Below are positions 32,547 through 41,771 of a stretch of 46,472 bases of DNA, one piece after another. The notes beneath the pieces are model-generated. The model was not told the DNA's origin and made no database searches. It worked only from the letters and a program-made list of their open reading frames with translations. Every line of letters starts with the position of its first letter. The stretch's first letter is position 1. Origin of the DNA: Bacteroidota bacterium (GTDB lineage Bacteria > Bacteroidota > Bacteroidia > AKYH767-A > OLB10); assembly GCA_029547265.1 (NCBI GenBank), contig JAKPPP010000335.1, positions 1 to 46,472 of the forward strand, written 5' to 3'. The position numbers were made by a program, and so were the translations under genes.

Positions 32547-33962
32547 ATGAAAAAAATCTACTTTTTATTTCTGCTATGCATCAACGTTATAAAGTTAAAC
32601 GCGCAGGTTTATGAAACTGATCATATCTCTATGCATTCAAACTGGTTTGATACAGCTGTAGTTGCTGAGCCTGCTTACGGAATAAAGTACAATGGGATTT
32701 GGGGATATGCGACCGGTGGACATGAATACGCGTTGGTAGGATCAACAGCAGGAGTATATTTTGTAGATGTTACAAATCCGGCAGCTCCGGTAACAGCCGA
32801 CTTTGTAGCGGGACATCGCGATCAATGTATTTGGAGAGAAATTAAAACCTATTCACATTATGCGTATTTGATTAGCGATGATGCATCACCGAATAGTTTT
32901 CAGATTGTCGATTTGCAATACCTACCGGATTCGGTGCATGTTGTTGCTGATTATAGTACTTTATTTGAAAGAGGACATACCATCTTCATTGATGGAAATA
33001 AAATGTATATCGGCATTGCAAGAGGAGGGATGTTTACCAGTACCGCATCCATGGCAGTATTCAGTCTAGCCAATCCTGAAATTCCGGTATTTTTAAGAAG
33101 CATAAACAATGATTATCCTTCGCTATTAACCTACAATCAAGTGCACGATATGTTCGTGAAAAACGATACCGTTTATGCAAGCTGTGCATACGACGGACTT
33201 TTCATTTTCAAATATGATTCGATATTGAATCATTTCAATTTATTGTCATCATTAACTACTTATCCTGACCAAGGGTATAATCACAGTTCAGCCTTAACCG
33301 ACGATTCACAAACATTAGTGTTTATGGATGAAGTCCCTGCCGGGAAAGCAGTGAAAGTAGTTGACGTAAGTGATTTGCAAAACATGGTAGTAACATCAAC
33401 CTTCAAAAGTAATACTGGTCCTACGCCGCATAATCCCTTTATAGTGGGCAATACATGCTATATAGCGTATTATCTCGACGGCTTGCAGGTGTATGACGTA
33501 AGCGATCCATATCTTCCGGTACGCATCGGCTATTTCGATACACACTATCAAGAACCATTAGGAGGGCCATATCCCTCGTTAGCCTATCAAGGAGCATGGG
33601 GAGCATATCCTTATTTACCGAGTGGAAATGTATTAGTATCCGACATGCAAAACGGGTTATATGTATTAGATGTAACAGCAATGACGGGGTTATCACATCC
33701 GACAGCAGAAAATCAAACAGTAGTATTCCCAAATCCTGCAGTTGCCGGAGAAATTATTCGTATCAAATCATCACAATTCAAGAACCAAGAAGTTGTAGTT
33801 TCAGTGATCGATGCTCTCGGAAAAGTAGTCTCAAAATCAACCACCATGTTCAATGAGTTTTTAGATCTCAACACATCCAAATTACCTGCCGGCGTTTATA
33901 CCCTGCAGTTGGTTAGCGGTGAGGATCATGTGGAGAGGAGGGTGGTTATAACCACCCTCTAG
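32547..33962 (+). CDS. Choice-of-anchor B (LVIVD-repeat) protein with T9SS sorting domain
   Basis: A 471-residue exported protein. A signal peptide ends near KLNAQ. The body is a beta-propeller built from LVIVD-type units: YALVGSTAGVYFVDVTNPAAP, YLISDDASPNSFQIVDLQ, DGLQVYDVSDPYLPVRIGYFD and NGLYVLDVTAM. HNPFIVGNTCYIAYYLDGLQ is characteristic of the choice-of-anchor B family. The final 75 residues (VVFPNPAVAGE to RRVVITTL) form a T9SS type A sorting domain. The role is unknown; it is a secreted or surface protein. The last five codons and most of the stop codon lie inside a 22-base palindrome (33938-33959). Confidence 0.87.
   Translation: MKKIYFLFLLCINVIKLNAQVYETDHISMHSNWFDTAVVAEPAYGIKYNGIWGYATGGHEYALVGSTAGVYFVDVTNPAAPVTADFVAGHRDQCIWREIKTYSHYAYLISDDASPNSFQIVDLQYLPDSVHVVADYSTLFERGHTIFIDGNKMYIGIARGGMFTSTASMAVFSLANPEIPVFLRSINNDYPSLLTYNQVHDMFVKNDTVYASCAYDGLFIFKYDSILNHFNLLSSLTTYPDQGYNHSSALTDDSQTLVFMDEVPAGKAVKVVDVSDLQNMVVTSTFKSNTGPTPHNPFIVGNTCYIAYYLDGLQVYDVSDPYLPVRIGYFDTHYQEPLGGPYPSLAYQGAWGAYPYLPSGNVLVSDMQNGLYVLDVTAMTGLSHPTAENQTVVFPNPAVAGEIIRIKSSQFKNQEVVVSVIDALGKVVSKSTTMFNEFLDLNTSKLPAGVYTLQLVSGEDHVERRVVITTL
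33938..33959. repeat. 22-base palindrome covering the 3' end of a coding region
   Basis: GAGGGTGGTTA (33938-33948) and its exact complement TAACCACCCTC (33949-33959) meet without a spacer. The palindrome ends one base before the TAG stop codon is completed (33960-33962). No T-tract follows, so it is not a typical terminator. Confidence 0.8.
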
Positions 33963-34022
33963 ATGGTAAATTACCCCTATGGAGTATACCTCTATTTGAG
34001 ATCAATCTAATATTACTCTTTC

Positions 34023-34292
34023 CCGCCCTGTAGGGGCGGTTTATGATCTAATAACAGATTGGAAAATTTCCTATTCACCCTGTAGGGGTGAAATATTGTA
34101 ACTAAAAGACATACGGGATCTCTTCTCGCCCTGTAGGGGCGTTATACTGTAACTTAAGGGCTAGTGGGATCTCTATCGCCCTGTAGGGGCGTTATATTGT
34201 AACCAAGAGACATAAAAGATCTCTTTTCGCCCTGTAGGGGCGCAATATTGTAACTAAAAGACATAAAGAATCTCTATCGCCCTGTAGGGGCG
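34023..34292. repeat. Six-copy 51-bp-period palindrome array beside Y1 transposase
   Basis: Palindromes of the form CGCCCTGTAGGGGCG start at 34024, 34076, 34127, 34177, 34228 and 34278, spaced 52, 51, 50, 51 and 50 bases. Copy 2 has CACCC with GGGTG, a compensating change that keeps pairing. The intervening 36 bases are also conserved (ATATTGTAACTAAAAGACAT, then GATCTCT). It is thus a tandem repeat, not CRISPR. It lies 60 bases past the stop codon of the transposase gene. A related CCCCTATGG is at 33974-33982. Confidence 0.9.
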
Positions 34293-34352
34293 TAATAAAA
34301 GGGGGGGCATACAATATTTCCTTAAGCCAAATACTCTCGAACTTCTAAAGTG

Positions 34353-34820
34353 CTATATTTCTTCATTAAATTCGAATAAAAACTTCTCATCATATTCAAT
34401 TTCATTCTCTTTCAAAAAGCCGACGAATTCATTTTTGAAACTCTTTTTACTATGATGTTCTTTTTGATTTAGAATATAGTTTTTCACAATATGACTTTCG
34501 TTTTCCCTGAGAGAAAAAGTCGCATATCCAACCTGCCAACTAAAATGATTAGTAGGGAAGAATTTTTTATTGATGAATTTAGTTGATTCTGATTTAACAA
34601 CTCTCATTAAGTCAGATGGTGCTTTGTCTGGCGACATCCTAACTAAAATATGAGTGTGATCGGGATTGCAATATATCGCATATGCTAAGCATTTTTCATG
34701 CTTAATAATATTGCAAATATAAGGCTCGATTTCGGCCTTTATTGCTTCTGATATTAGCCTTCTCCTGCATTTTACTGCTATAACAAAATGCAACAAAATC
34801 TTCGAATATGTATTCGCCAT
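34353..34820 (-). CDS. Y1 (IS200/REP-associated-type) transposase
   Basis: A 155-residue single-strand DNA transposase of the HUH/Y1 family. The HUH-type pair is His55-Thr-His57 in CNPDHTHILVRM. The catalytic tyrosine is Tyr115 in NYILNQKEHH, followed by the usual Gln119. SWQVGYATFSLRE before it is typical of the family. The gene has no TnpB partner and stands alone beside a palindrome array, as REP-associated tyrosine transposases (RAYTs) do. The array is only on its 3' side. All catalytic residues are present and the frame is intact, so it may be active. Whether it is a domesticated RAYT or a plain IS200-like element cannot be settled here. Confidence 0.9.
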   Translation of the reverse strand: MANTYSKILLHFVIAVKCRRRLISEAIKAEIEPYICNIIKHEKCLAYAIYCNPDHTHILVRMSPDKAPSDLMRVVKSESTKFINKKFFPTNHFSWQVGYATFSLRENESHIVKNYILNQKEHHSKKSFKNEFVGFLKENEIEYDEKFLFEFNEEI

Positions 34821-34995
34821 GCTTTCAAAAATTATCCCGCAATGATATAAACATCATTATTTAAAATAAAATTCTAATATTAACCCATCATGCATTTGGA
34901 TGACAAGTTTCCTTGAAGAGAAGTGAGGAAAATTAATTGAAGTTTAGCTTTTTGGGTAGAGTCTTATCTATTATCTATTCGCATTGTAATAGAAT

Positions 34996-35382
34996 CTACT
35001 TCTTCAATTCCTCAGCAATAACAAGATCGGCGGGGGCGAGGGGATAATGATCTATATCGCAGGCTTTGATCCATTCAACGCGATCGTGATCGGTGAGGTG
35101 GGTAATAGTATCTGCTGAAAAGCATTTAAACGACTGCATCTCGAGAATCATATTTTCACCATAATAGGTGTAATCAATAAAGGGAATGAGCGACGAAATA
35201 TTGATGTTTAATTCTTCCTTTATTTCACGTTCTAAAGCAAATTTAGCTTCTTCGTTTTCTTCAATTTTTCCTCCGGGGAATTCCCATAGTCCTGCTAATG
35301 ATATGCCCTGCTTTTTACGGGCTATCAGAAACTCATCGTCATTTCTGTAAATGATGGCGGCTACAACGCGTATCGTTTTCAA
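34996..35382 (-). CDS. mutT: MutT-like Nudix hydrolase
   Basis: A 128-residue protein close to the size of MutT. The Nudix box spans residues 38-60: Gly38, Glu44, Arg52-Glu53, Glu56-Glu57, with Asn59 where Gly is usual. GLWEFPGGKIEENE precedes it and the C-terminus has WIKACDIDHYPLAPAD. MutT-type enzymes remove 8-oxo-dGTP from the nucleotide pool. That activity is likely from similarity, but other (d)NTP substrates are possible. It is a lone gene. The 175-base spacer between it and the transposase gene shows nothing. Confidence 0.88.
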   Translation of the reverse strand: MKTIRVVAAIIYRNDDEFLIARKKQGISLAGLWEFPGGKIEENEEAKFALEREIKEELNINISSLIPFIDYTYYGENMILEMQSFKCFSADTITHLTDHDRVEWIKACDIDHYPLAPADLVIAEELKK

Positions 35383-35450
35383 GAGGTGGATTTGAAATCT
35401 AAATATACTCAGAGAAATGGTAATTAAGAAATGTCGATACGGCTAAAAAC

Positions 35451-35482
35451 AAAAAGAGACCGTCGGGTGACGATCTCTTTTT
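35451..35482 (-). terminator. Terminator of the Ig-like T9SS cargo gene
   Basis: AAAAAGAGA (35451-35459) pairs with TCTCTTTTT (35474-35482), with an inner CGTC/GACG stem beyond one C-A mismatch. On the minus strand it ends in a T-rich tract. Confidence 0.78.
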
Positions 35483-35517
35483 ATGCAAACAGTAATTAAG
35501 GTTTATATAAACTAAAA

Positions 35518-36912
35518 TTATTTCGTTTTAACGATGCGAGTAACATTTTTGAATGTTCCTTGCTCAACAGTAACAAAATAAACTCCGTTGTTTAATGACT
35601 CACCGAATTTAGTGATACCGTTGTTTCCATCATAGATGAATTGATCAACTAAACGACCTTGGATGTCAGCAATAGTAACAGTAGCAGGGATGCTATTGTC
35701 GATGTTGCGCAAGTACATGTTGAATGCGTCGTTTGATGGGTTAGGGAAGATTTGAGCTTCAGCAGATGTTCCGTCAGCACGTAATGCGTTGCTTAATGTT
35801 GTTGAAGCAGCACGAGGATTTCCTGTAATTCCGATTTGGCAAAGATCGCCATAGCAATAAGGAGTTCCGTCGATAACTCCGCGAACACGTACATTGTAGA
35901 ATTTATTTGCTTGTAACGCAGGAGTTACATTAGCAAGGTTGCACCAACGTGAAGTTGATTGGTATGTCCAAGTAATGTTAGGTTGCGTAGTTTCTTCAAA
36001 TTGGAACTCATAAACAGGAGCAGTTAAATATGTAAGGATAATTCCAGACTTAATGCTATCGTTCATTGTAAGTGCATAGTTGTTGCAATACGCAGGTAAT
36101 AATTCTGTTTCACGTACTGAACGGATAACTGTTCCTGCAGATGTAAATGTACAAGCGTTATTTAATCCTACAGTTAAGTAAACTGTTAATGTATCAAGGA
36201 TTGGTCCGCCACCACTACCGTCCATTAAAACGCTAGTACTTTGTGTAGTTGATCCTGTTGACCATGAGTAGCTGCTGAATCCTGGATCTGCACCTAAAGT
36301 AACCCAACCCGGTTGACATACTGTTAAAGGAGTGATTCCTGTTACAGCAGGCTGATATCCGTTATCATAAACATTGATATCTGTAGTAGCTGTTGCAGAG
36401 AATGAACATCCGCCTAATGCGTTTGTGATAGTTAAAGCATAAGTACCTGATTGGTTCACTGTGATTTTAGGAGTTGTTTCTCCTGTGCTCCATAGGTAGC
36501 TAGAATAGTTTTTTCTTCCTTTAGCAACTAAATCAACTGATTGTCCCGGACATAAGTTAGATGGTCCTTTAACAAAAATTGATGGGTTTGGATGCTTAAC
36601 TACGATATAAGGTAGTAAAGCTGTAGACACAGTACGAGTTACCCCGTTTGCATTTAATCCCGTAACACGAACTCTGTAGTAACCTGAATACGCAGGAGTA
36701 ATTGTTTGAGTAGTTTCTCCTGTGCTCCATAAGTAAGTTAATGGTCCTGTTAAACCTGTAGCATTTGCAGTGATTTGATCACCTTCACAGATAACGGGTC
36801 CCGCCGGCGAAATCGATACACTTGCATTTTGTGCGTTGGAGTTTACAGAAAGAACTGCCAAGAAAAGTACCATACAGCACTTCCAAGCCAAATTTGTAAA
36901 TGTGTTTTTCAT
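35518..36912 (-). CDS. Secreted Ig/PKD-like protein with T9SS sorting domain
   Basis: A 464-residue exported protein. A signal peptide ends near NSNAQ. Three Ig/PKD-like units share the pattern YLWSTGETTxxI followed by SGxYxxxxT (for example SGYYRVRVTG and SGTYALTITN). A Cys-containing domain follows (about 270-370) with CNLANVTPALQANKFYNVRVRG and CYGDLCQIG. The C-terminal type A sorting domain runs from AQIFPNPSNDAFNMYL to RIVKTK. No enzymatic motif is seen. It is probably a surface or released adhesin-like protein. It is divergent from the histidine kinase gene. Confidence 0.85.
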   Translation of the reverse strand: MKNTFTNLAWKCCMVLFLAVLSVNSNAQNASVSISPAGPVICEGDQITANATGLTGPLTYLWSTGETTQTITPAYSGYYRVRVTGLNANGVTRTVSTALLPYIVVKHPNPSIFVKGPSNLCPGQSVDLVAKGRKNYSSYLWSTGETTPKITVNQSGTYALTITNALGGCSFSATATTDINVYDNGYQPAVTGITPLTVCQPGWVTLGADPGFSSYSWSTGSTTQSTSVLMDGSGGGPILDTLTVYLTVGLNNACTFTSAGTVIRSVRETELLPAYCNNYALTMNDSIKSGIILTYLTAPVYEFQFEETTQPNITWTYQSTSRWCNLANVTPALQANKFYNVRVRGVIDGTPYCYGDLCQIGITGNPRAASTTLSNALRADGTSAEAQIFPNPSNDAFNMYLRNIDNSIPATVTIADIQGRLVDQFIYDGNNGITKFGESLNNGVYFVTVEQGTFKNVTRIVKTK

Positions 36913-37116
36913 GTTTATTATTTAGGTTTTAAGTTTTGCTATTTATAGAAAAACAAACTTACGGCTTTGTTTTTAAACTTTCTAATTTTTGTCATCTTTC
37001 GGTGCTAATTTTATTAACTAATCAAATGTTAATGAAAGTAAACGTTACTTTTTATTAATCTTGTACTATGGTTCAATGCATCTTTGCAGGCCATTATTAC
37101 GTTAGAATAGGCGAAA

Positions 37117-40100
37117 GTGAGACTTCTGAAATTTATCTTATGCGTTATTTTATGTTGCCCGATAGTAGCTTCGGCGCAGCGTTACAATTATTCTAACTAC
37201 AACGTATCCAACGGATTACCAAATAATCAGGTGAATAAAATCCTGCAAGATCGTGTTGGTCGTCTCTGGGTAGCCACTATGAGCGGAGTGGTGAAATTCG
37301 ACGGAAAAACGTTCGTCCCTTTTGAATCGGGTAATCTTTTAAGCTCAAACCCTGTAAAAACTGTTTACGAGGATAAGAAAGGAAATATCTGGTTTGGTAC
37401 GATTCGCAAGGGTTTGGTGAAGTATTCGGGCACCGGATTTAGTTACTATACCTCCAATGAAGGTCTACTCAGCGATATCGTTAATGCCGTTTGTGAAGAT
37501 GCTTCGGGCAATCTTTGGATAGGAACTTCTGAGGGGTTAAGTCGTTTTGATGGAAAGCAGTTTTACCATTATACTTCTTCTAAGGGATTGATTAACAATA
37601 CTGTATTCGATCTTCACCTCGATGCTAAAGGGCGTATGTGGATTGCAACTATCGGCGGCGTAAGTATGTTCGATGGAAAGACTTTCAAAAACTATACCAC
37701 CGATAATGGGTTGGTTAGCAATATCGTATACTGTATCCGAGAGAATAAAGACGGTGAAATGAGCTTCGGTACTTATGAAGGCGTTAGCGTTTTTAATGGG
37801 GTTACTTTCAGGAATTATACACTCGAAGACGGACTTCCAAACGAAAGGGTCGAAGATTTGATGTATGATAATCAAGGCAATTTGTGGATGGGGACTTATG
37901 GCGGTGGACTCGCTAAACTTTCTAATAAAGTGCTAACTCCGATCAGTTTAAAAGAGGGTGTAAATAATAATATCATCAAGTCGATTGTTGAAGATCGTGA
38001 AGGGAACTATTGGTTAGGGACATGGAATGGTCTTTATAAATACAATGGCGATCGTTTTATCACGTATAACCTCGAAGATGGTCTCTCAAACAATAATATC
38101 CTTTCCGTTTACGCCGATCCGTTGAACCGAATTTGGTTCGGAACACTTGCCGGCGGAGTAAATGTTTTAGAAGGGAATTCGTTTAAAAATATCAATACAA
38201 CCGACGGATTAAAAAGTAATACCATCTGGAGTATTTATCAGGATAAAGCAGGATATTATTGGCTCGGAACTACAAATGGTCCCGCTCGTTATAATTCGAA
38301 TACAGGAACGATCGATTACCCGTATCCCGCTCTGCAAAATCTGATTATATATGCTTTGTTGCAAGATGAAAAAGGACGAATGTATTTCGGTACCGATAAA
38401 GGTATCTTCCGATATGAGGGAAATAATTTTAAGCAAATATCTAACGGTGAGGGATTAACGAACGATAAAGTGCGTGTGCTTTTTGAGGATACGCAGCATA
38501 AAATTTGGGTAGGGACATTAAAAGGAATCTACTATCTCGAAGGCGATAAAGCCATCAGTTTTGATGAGGCTTATAAACTGCCGAAGGCTCCGATTACCTC
38601 TGTTATAAGTGATAACTTCGGGAATATTTTAATCAGTACTTACGACTTCGGAGTGATTCGCTATAACTCGCGTTTGCAAGCGAATCCCGTTCAATTGATC
38701 AATAAAAAAACAGGACTTACCAACGAACGTATTCTCTTCAACTTCCTCGATTCTCGCAATAAGTTATGGGTAGGAACGCCGGTGGGAGTCGATTGTATCG
38801 ATTGGTCGAATTATATTGAACAAGGATCGTTGAAGATTTCTCACTACGATAAAAGCAATGGCTATTTAGGAGTAGAAAGTAATGCTGCTTGTGAAGATAC
38901 TTCGGGCAATATTTGGTTCGCCACAGTAAATGGAGCGATACGATATAATCCACAGGCGGGAGTTGCAGCACAGGAATTACCCTTGGTTTCTATTTCAAAT
39001 ATTCAGTTGTTTCTAGAGAACGTAAACTGGAAGAAAAATAAAATTCGCGTCGATTCTCACTCGGGATTACCGATCGATTTAGTACTGCCATACAACAATA
39101 ATCACTTGAGCTTTATCTGCAGCGGTATTTACCTCACTGCTCCCGATGAAGTATTATACCGATTTAAACTCGAAGGCTTCGAAGATAATTGGTCGCCACC
39201 GGGGAAATTAAATATTGCAGGATATTCGAATGTCCCACCGGGCTCGTATGTTTTCAAAGTACAAGCAACAGCAAATGGTCGCGATTGGAGTACTCCTGTT
39301 ACTTACGCTTTTGAAATTCGTCCCCCGATCTGGAAAACGCCGTTCTTCTATCTCTTGTATATAGTAGTAGGAGCAGGGTCTATCATCATGGCGTATAGAA
39401 TTCGCACAGGCTCTTTGCGACGCAGTCAAGATATCCTTCGTAAAAAAGTAGAAGCACGTACGCGCGAACTTCAAGAAAAGAATATTGAATTAGCGAAGTT
39501 GTCGTTAGTGGCCTCTGAAACGGATAATGCCGTAATGATCTTCGACGAGCATCAAGAACTAGAATGGGTGAACTCAGGATACACGAAACTTACGGGATAT
39601 ACCATCGACGAAGTCAAGAAAATCTACGGTAGTTCGTTACGTGCATTGACCACCAACCAGCTGGTATTAGAGCATCTCGATGAATGTATCCGCGATCGCC
39701 AGTCGTTTATTTATGAGTCAGAAATTGAGAATAAAGACGGGAACCTGAAATGGGCATCGTCGACATTAACGCCGATTCTCAACGACAAAGGACAGCTTAA
39801 AAACATCGTAGTAATCGACACCGATATTACATTACGTAAGGCGATGGAAGAGCAGATCAAGGCGGCACTCGAAGAAAAAGGAGTGCTGTTGCGAGAGATC
39901 CATCACCGAGTAAAGAATAACCTGCAAATCATCATTAGTCTCTTTAACCTGCAAACGAGTTATGTAACCGACAGCAATGCCTATAAAGCGCTGAAAGAAG
40001 GGCAAGACAGGATTAAGAGTATGGCCTTGATACATGAGCGATTCTACCAAACGGATGGGCTCTCGAAAATCGACTTCGACGACTATATCAGAAGGCTTGC

Positions 40101-40491
40101 CGACAACCTTTTCAGGTCGTTTAAGGTGAGTAAAGAGAAGGTAGGTTTGAAAATACATGCAGAGCGAATATCTTTGGATATAGATACTGCGGTGCCTTGT
40201 GGCTTAATTATCAACGAAATTGTATCCAATTCACTAAAACATGCGTTCAAAGACGGAGGTTCCGGTGAGATCTCCGTTGAATTGATTCAAGTAAACGAAG
40301 AAAAGTACCGCCTGACAATCTCTGACGACGGATTAGGATTTCAGGAAGGATTTAAACTAGAAACCTCGGATTCATTGGGAGTCCAGTTAATACAAGCCCT
40401 TACCGACCAGTTGGAAGGAACGATGGAATTAATAACTTCACCGGGCAAAGGAGTGAAATACATCATTGAATTCAGACGAATTACTCAATAG
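37117..40491 (+). CDS. Propeller-sensor histidine kinase with PAS and HisKA_2 domains
   Basis: A 1124-residue membrane sensor kinase. The start is GTG at 37117, giving a signal peptide (to ASAQ); no in-frame ATG lies nearby. The periplasmic part has 14 Reg_prop units, each with a core like DxxGNLWIGT, so two seven-bladed propellers, then a Y_Y_Y domain (about 640-735). One membrane helix lies near 745-767. A PAS domain (about 800-915) follows. The HisKA_2 domain has EIHHRVKNNLQ with His929-His930. The HATPase domain shows IINEIVSNSLKHAF and DDGLGF. This sensor type is best known from hybrid systems sensing glycans; here the regulator is separate. It lies six bases before its response regulator gene. 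Confidence 0.93.
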   Translation: MRLLKFILCVILCCPIVASAQRYNYSNYNVSNGLPNNQVNKILQDRVGRLWVATMSGVVKFDGKTFVPFESGNLLSSNPVKTVYEDKKGNIWFGTIRKGLVKYSGTGFSYYTSNEGLLSDIVNAVCEDASGNLWIGTSEGLSRFDGKQFYHYTSSKGLINNTVFDLHLDAKGRMWIATIGGVSMFDGKTFKNYTTDNGLVSNIVYCIRENKDGEMSFGTYEGVSVFNGVTFRNYTLEDGLPNERVEDLMYDNQGNLWMGTYGGGLAKLSNKVLTPISLKEGVNNNIIKSIVEDREGNYWLGTWNGLYKYNGDRFITYNLEDGLSNNNILSVYADPLNRIWFGTLAGGVNVLEGNSFKNINTTDGLKSNTIWSIYQDKAGYYWLGTTNGPARYNSNTGTIDYPYPALQNLIIYALLQDEKGRMYFGTDKGIFRYEGNNFKQISNGEGLTNDKVRVLFEDTQHKIWVGTLKGIYYLEGDKAISFDEAYKLPKAPITSVISDNFGNILISTYDFGVIRYNSRLQANPVQLINKKTGLTNERILFNFLDSRNKLWVGTPVGVDCIDWSNYIEQGSLKISHYDKSNGYLGVESNAACEDTSGNIWFATVNGAIRYNPQAGVAAQELPLVSISNIQLFLENVNWKKNKIRVDSHSGLPIDLVLPYNNNHLSFICSGIYLTAPDEVLYRFKLEGFEDNWSPPGKLNIAGYSNVPPGSYVFKVQATANGRDWSTPVTYAFEIRPPIWKTPFFYLLYIVVGAGSIIMAYRIRTGSLRRSQDILRKKVEARTRELQEKNIELAKLSLVASETDNAVMIFDEHQELEWVNSGYTKLTGYTIDEVKKIYGSSLRALTTNQLVLEHLDECIRDRQSFIYESEIENKDGNLKWASSTLTPILNDKGQLKNIVVIDTDITLRKAMEEQIKAALEEKGVLLREIHHRVKNNLQIIISLFNLQTSYVTDSNAYKALKEGQDRIKSMALIHERFYQTDGLSKIDFDDYIRRLADNLFRSFKVSKEKVGLKIHAERISLDIDTAVPCGLIINEIVSNSLKHAFKDGGSGEISVELIQVNEEKYRLTISDDGLGFQEGFKLETSDSLGVQLIQALTDQLEGTMELITSPGKGVKYIIEFRRITQ

Positions 40492-40497
40492 AGAAAC

Positions 40498-41628
40498 ATG
40501 AATAAAACCCGCATTTTAGTTGTAGAAGACGAAAGTATCGTAGCCAAGGACATCCAGAAAACCCTGGAGAAGTTAGGCTATGAAGTTCCTGCAACAGCAT
40601 CTTCAGCCGCATCAGCTTACGAAAAGTTAGAACAGATCGAACCCGATTTGGTATTCCTCGATATTAAACTGAAAGGAGAAGAAGATGGTATTCACATTGC
40701 AGGACATATCAAGGAAAAATACAATATCCCTGTTATCTTCCTTACTTCATACGTCGACCAAGAAACGCTCGATCGCGCGAAAGTGACCGAGCCTTACGGA
40801 TATATCGTAAAACCATTCAACGAATCGGATTTGAAAACGACTGTTGAAATGGCATTGTTTAAGTTCAGCCGTGACCGCGAAGTGAGAGCTTCAGAGCAAC
40901 GCTTAGCGAATGCGTTAGGAAAAGTAGAAGAAGCAATTATTGTAACTGATACTGAAGGACGCATCACTTACCTAAACGAAAAAGCAGGAAATCTATTGGG
41001 ATATGGCGTAGCATCAGCTATCGGACTCGATGTATTTCAGCTATTAGCAATTGAGATGGAAGGCGGCAACGGATTGCGTAAAGAGCAATTATACGATGCC
41101 ATGAAGAAAGACGAAGCTATTGAACTCGAAGAATGTTTTGTGATTGTAAAACGCGATAATAGCAGCGTTGCATCATCATTCTCTGCATCATCGGTACACG
41201 ACGAAAAAAATCAATATTTAGGAGCAGCATTAGTGATTGGTGATAAGCAAGCAGGAGCAGAGCGTCCTGTGGCGAATGCCGAACTACAAATGAGTTTCCT
41301 CGATAACCAAGTAATCCAGAATTCATTCTTCGTGAAGAAAGGATCGATGTTGGTGAAAGTATACCTCGATAATATCCAGTGGATCCAAGCGATGGATAAC
41401 TACGTTATTATTCAGACCACAGCCGATCAATTCGTGATTCACTCAACGATGAAAGACATCGAGAATAAATTACCTACATCACGATTCCTTCGCGTACACC
41501 GTTCATACATTATTCCAATCGAAAAAATCAATGTCCTTGACGAGAATACCGTTCTCATTGGCGACAAAACAATCCCGATTGGTAAGTCATACAAAGAAGC
41601 CTTTATGGCGAGATTGAATTTCTTATAG
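40498..41628 (+). CDS. Response regulator, REC-PAS-LytTR
   Basis: A 376-residue DNA-binding response regulator. The receiver domain (1-120) has acidic Glu10-Asp11, phospho-acceptor Asp55 (LVFLDIKL), Thr83 and Lys105. A PAS domain lies at about 128-245 (ANALGKVEEAIIVTDTEGRITYLNEKAGNLLGY). The C-terminal LytTR domain (about 275-376) contains DNIQWIQAMDNYVIIQT and FLRVHRSYIIPIEKI. It should be phosphorylated by the kinase encoded immediately upstream. The internal PAS domain is unusual for LytTR regulators and may add a second signal. Its stop codon lies within the terminator hairpin. Confidence 0.92.
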   Translation: MNKTRILVVEDESIVAKDIQKTLEKLGYEVPATASSAASAYEKLEQIEPDLVFLDIKLKGEEDGIHIAGHIKEKYNIPVIFLTSYVDQETLDRAKVTEPYGYIVKPFNESDLKTTVEMALFKFSRDREVRASEQRLANALGKVEEAIIVTDTEGRITYLNEKAGNLLGYGVASAIGLDVFQLLAIEMEGGNGLRKEQLYDAMKKDEAIELEECFVIVKRDNSSVASSFSASSVHDEKNQYLGAALVIGDKQAGAERPVANAELQMSFLDNQVIQNSFFVKKGSMLVKVYLDNIQWIQAMDNYVIIQTTADQFVIHSTMKDIENKLPTSRFLRVHRSYIIPIEKINVLDENTVLIGDKTIPIGKSYKEAFMARLNFL

Positions 41629-41675
41629 AAATAAAAAAGGCGCTTTAAAGCGCCTTTTTTTGTTTCTATAAGAAA
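41619..41675 (+). terminator. Long terminator hairpin enclosing a stop codon
   Basis: The core (41633-41660) is a 28-base perfect palindrome, AAAAAAGGCGCTTT and its complement. Outer arms TTTCTTATAGAAA (41619-41631) and TTTCTATAAGAAA (41663-41675) extend the stem. The TAG stop codon of the response regulator (41626-41628) is inside the left arm. Confidence 0.88.
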
Positions 41676-41699
41676 TCGGTGTTTGGGGTTTGATGTTTA

Positions 41700-41771
41700 C
41701 GGTTTACGCGAAGCGGGTTAGACTTGGCTTCGCCAAATTCAAAATCCAAAATTCAAAATCCAAAATTTTTA
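41700..41771 (-). repeat. Heptamer array with two mini-hairpins at the yebC stop codon
   Basis: Four in-phase units ATTCAAA, ATCCAAA, ATTCAAA, ATCCAAA cover 41737-41764 and run to the yebC stop codon (41769-41771). Next to them are the hairpins TTGGC-TTC-GCCAA (41724-41736) and CGC-GAA-GCG (41707-41715). Confidence 0.75.

Noticed and set aside
34023-34292. CRISPR-like regular spacing of six repeats
   Set aside because: The spacers are themselves conserved copies, the repeat is only 15 bases, and no cas gene is present. It is a tandem palindrome array.
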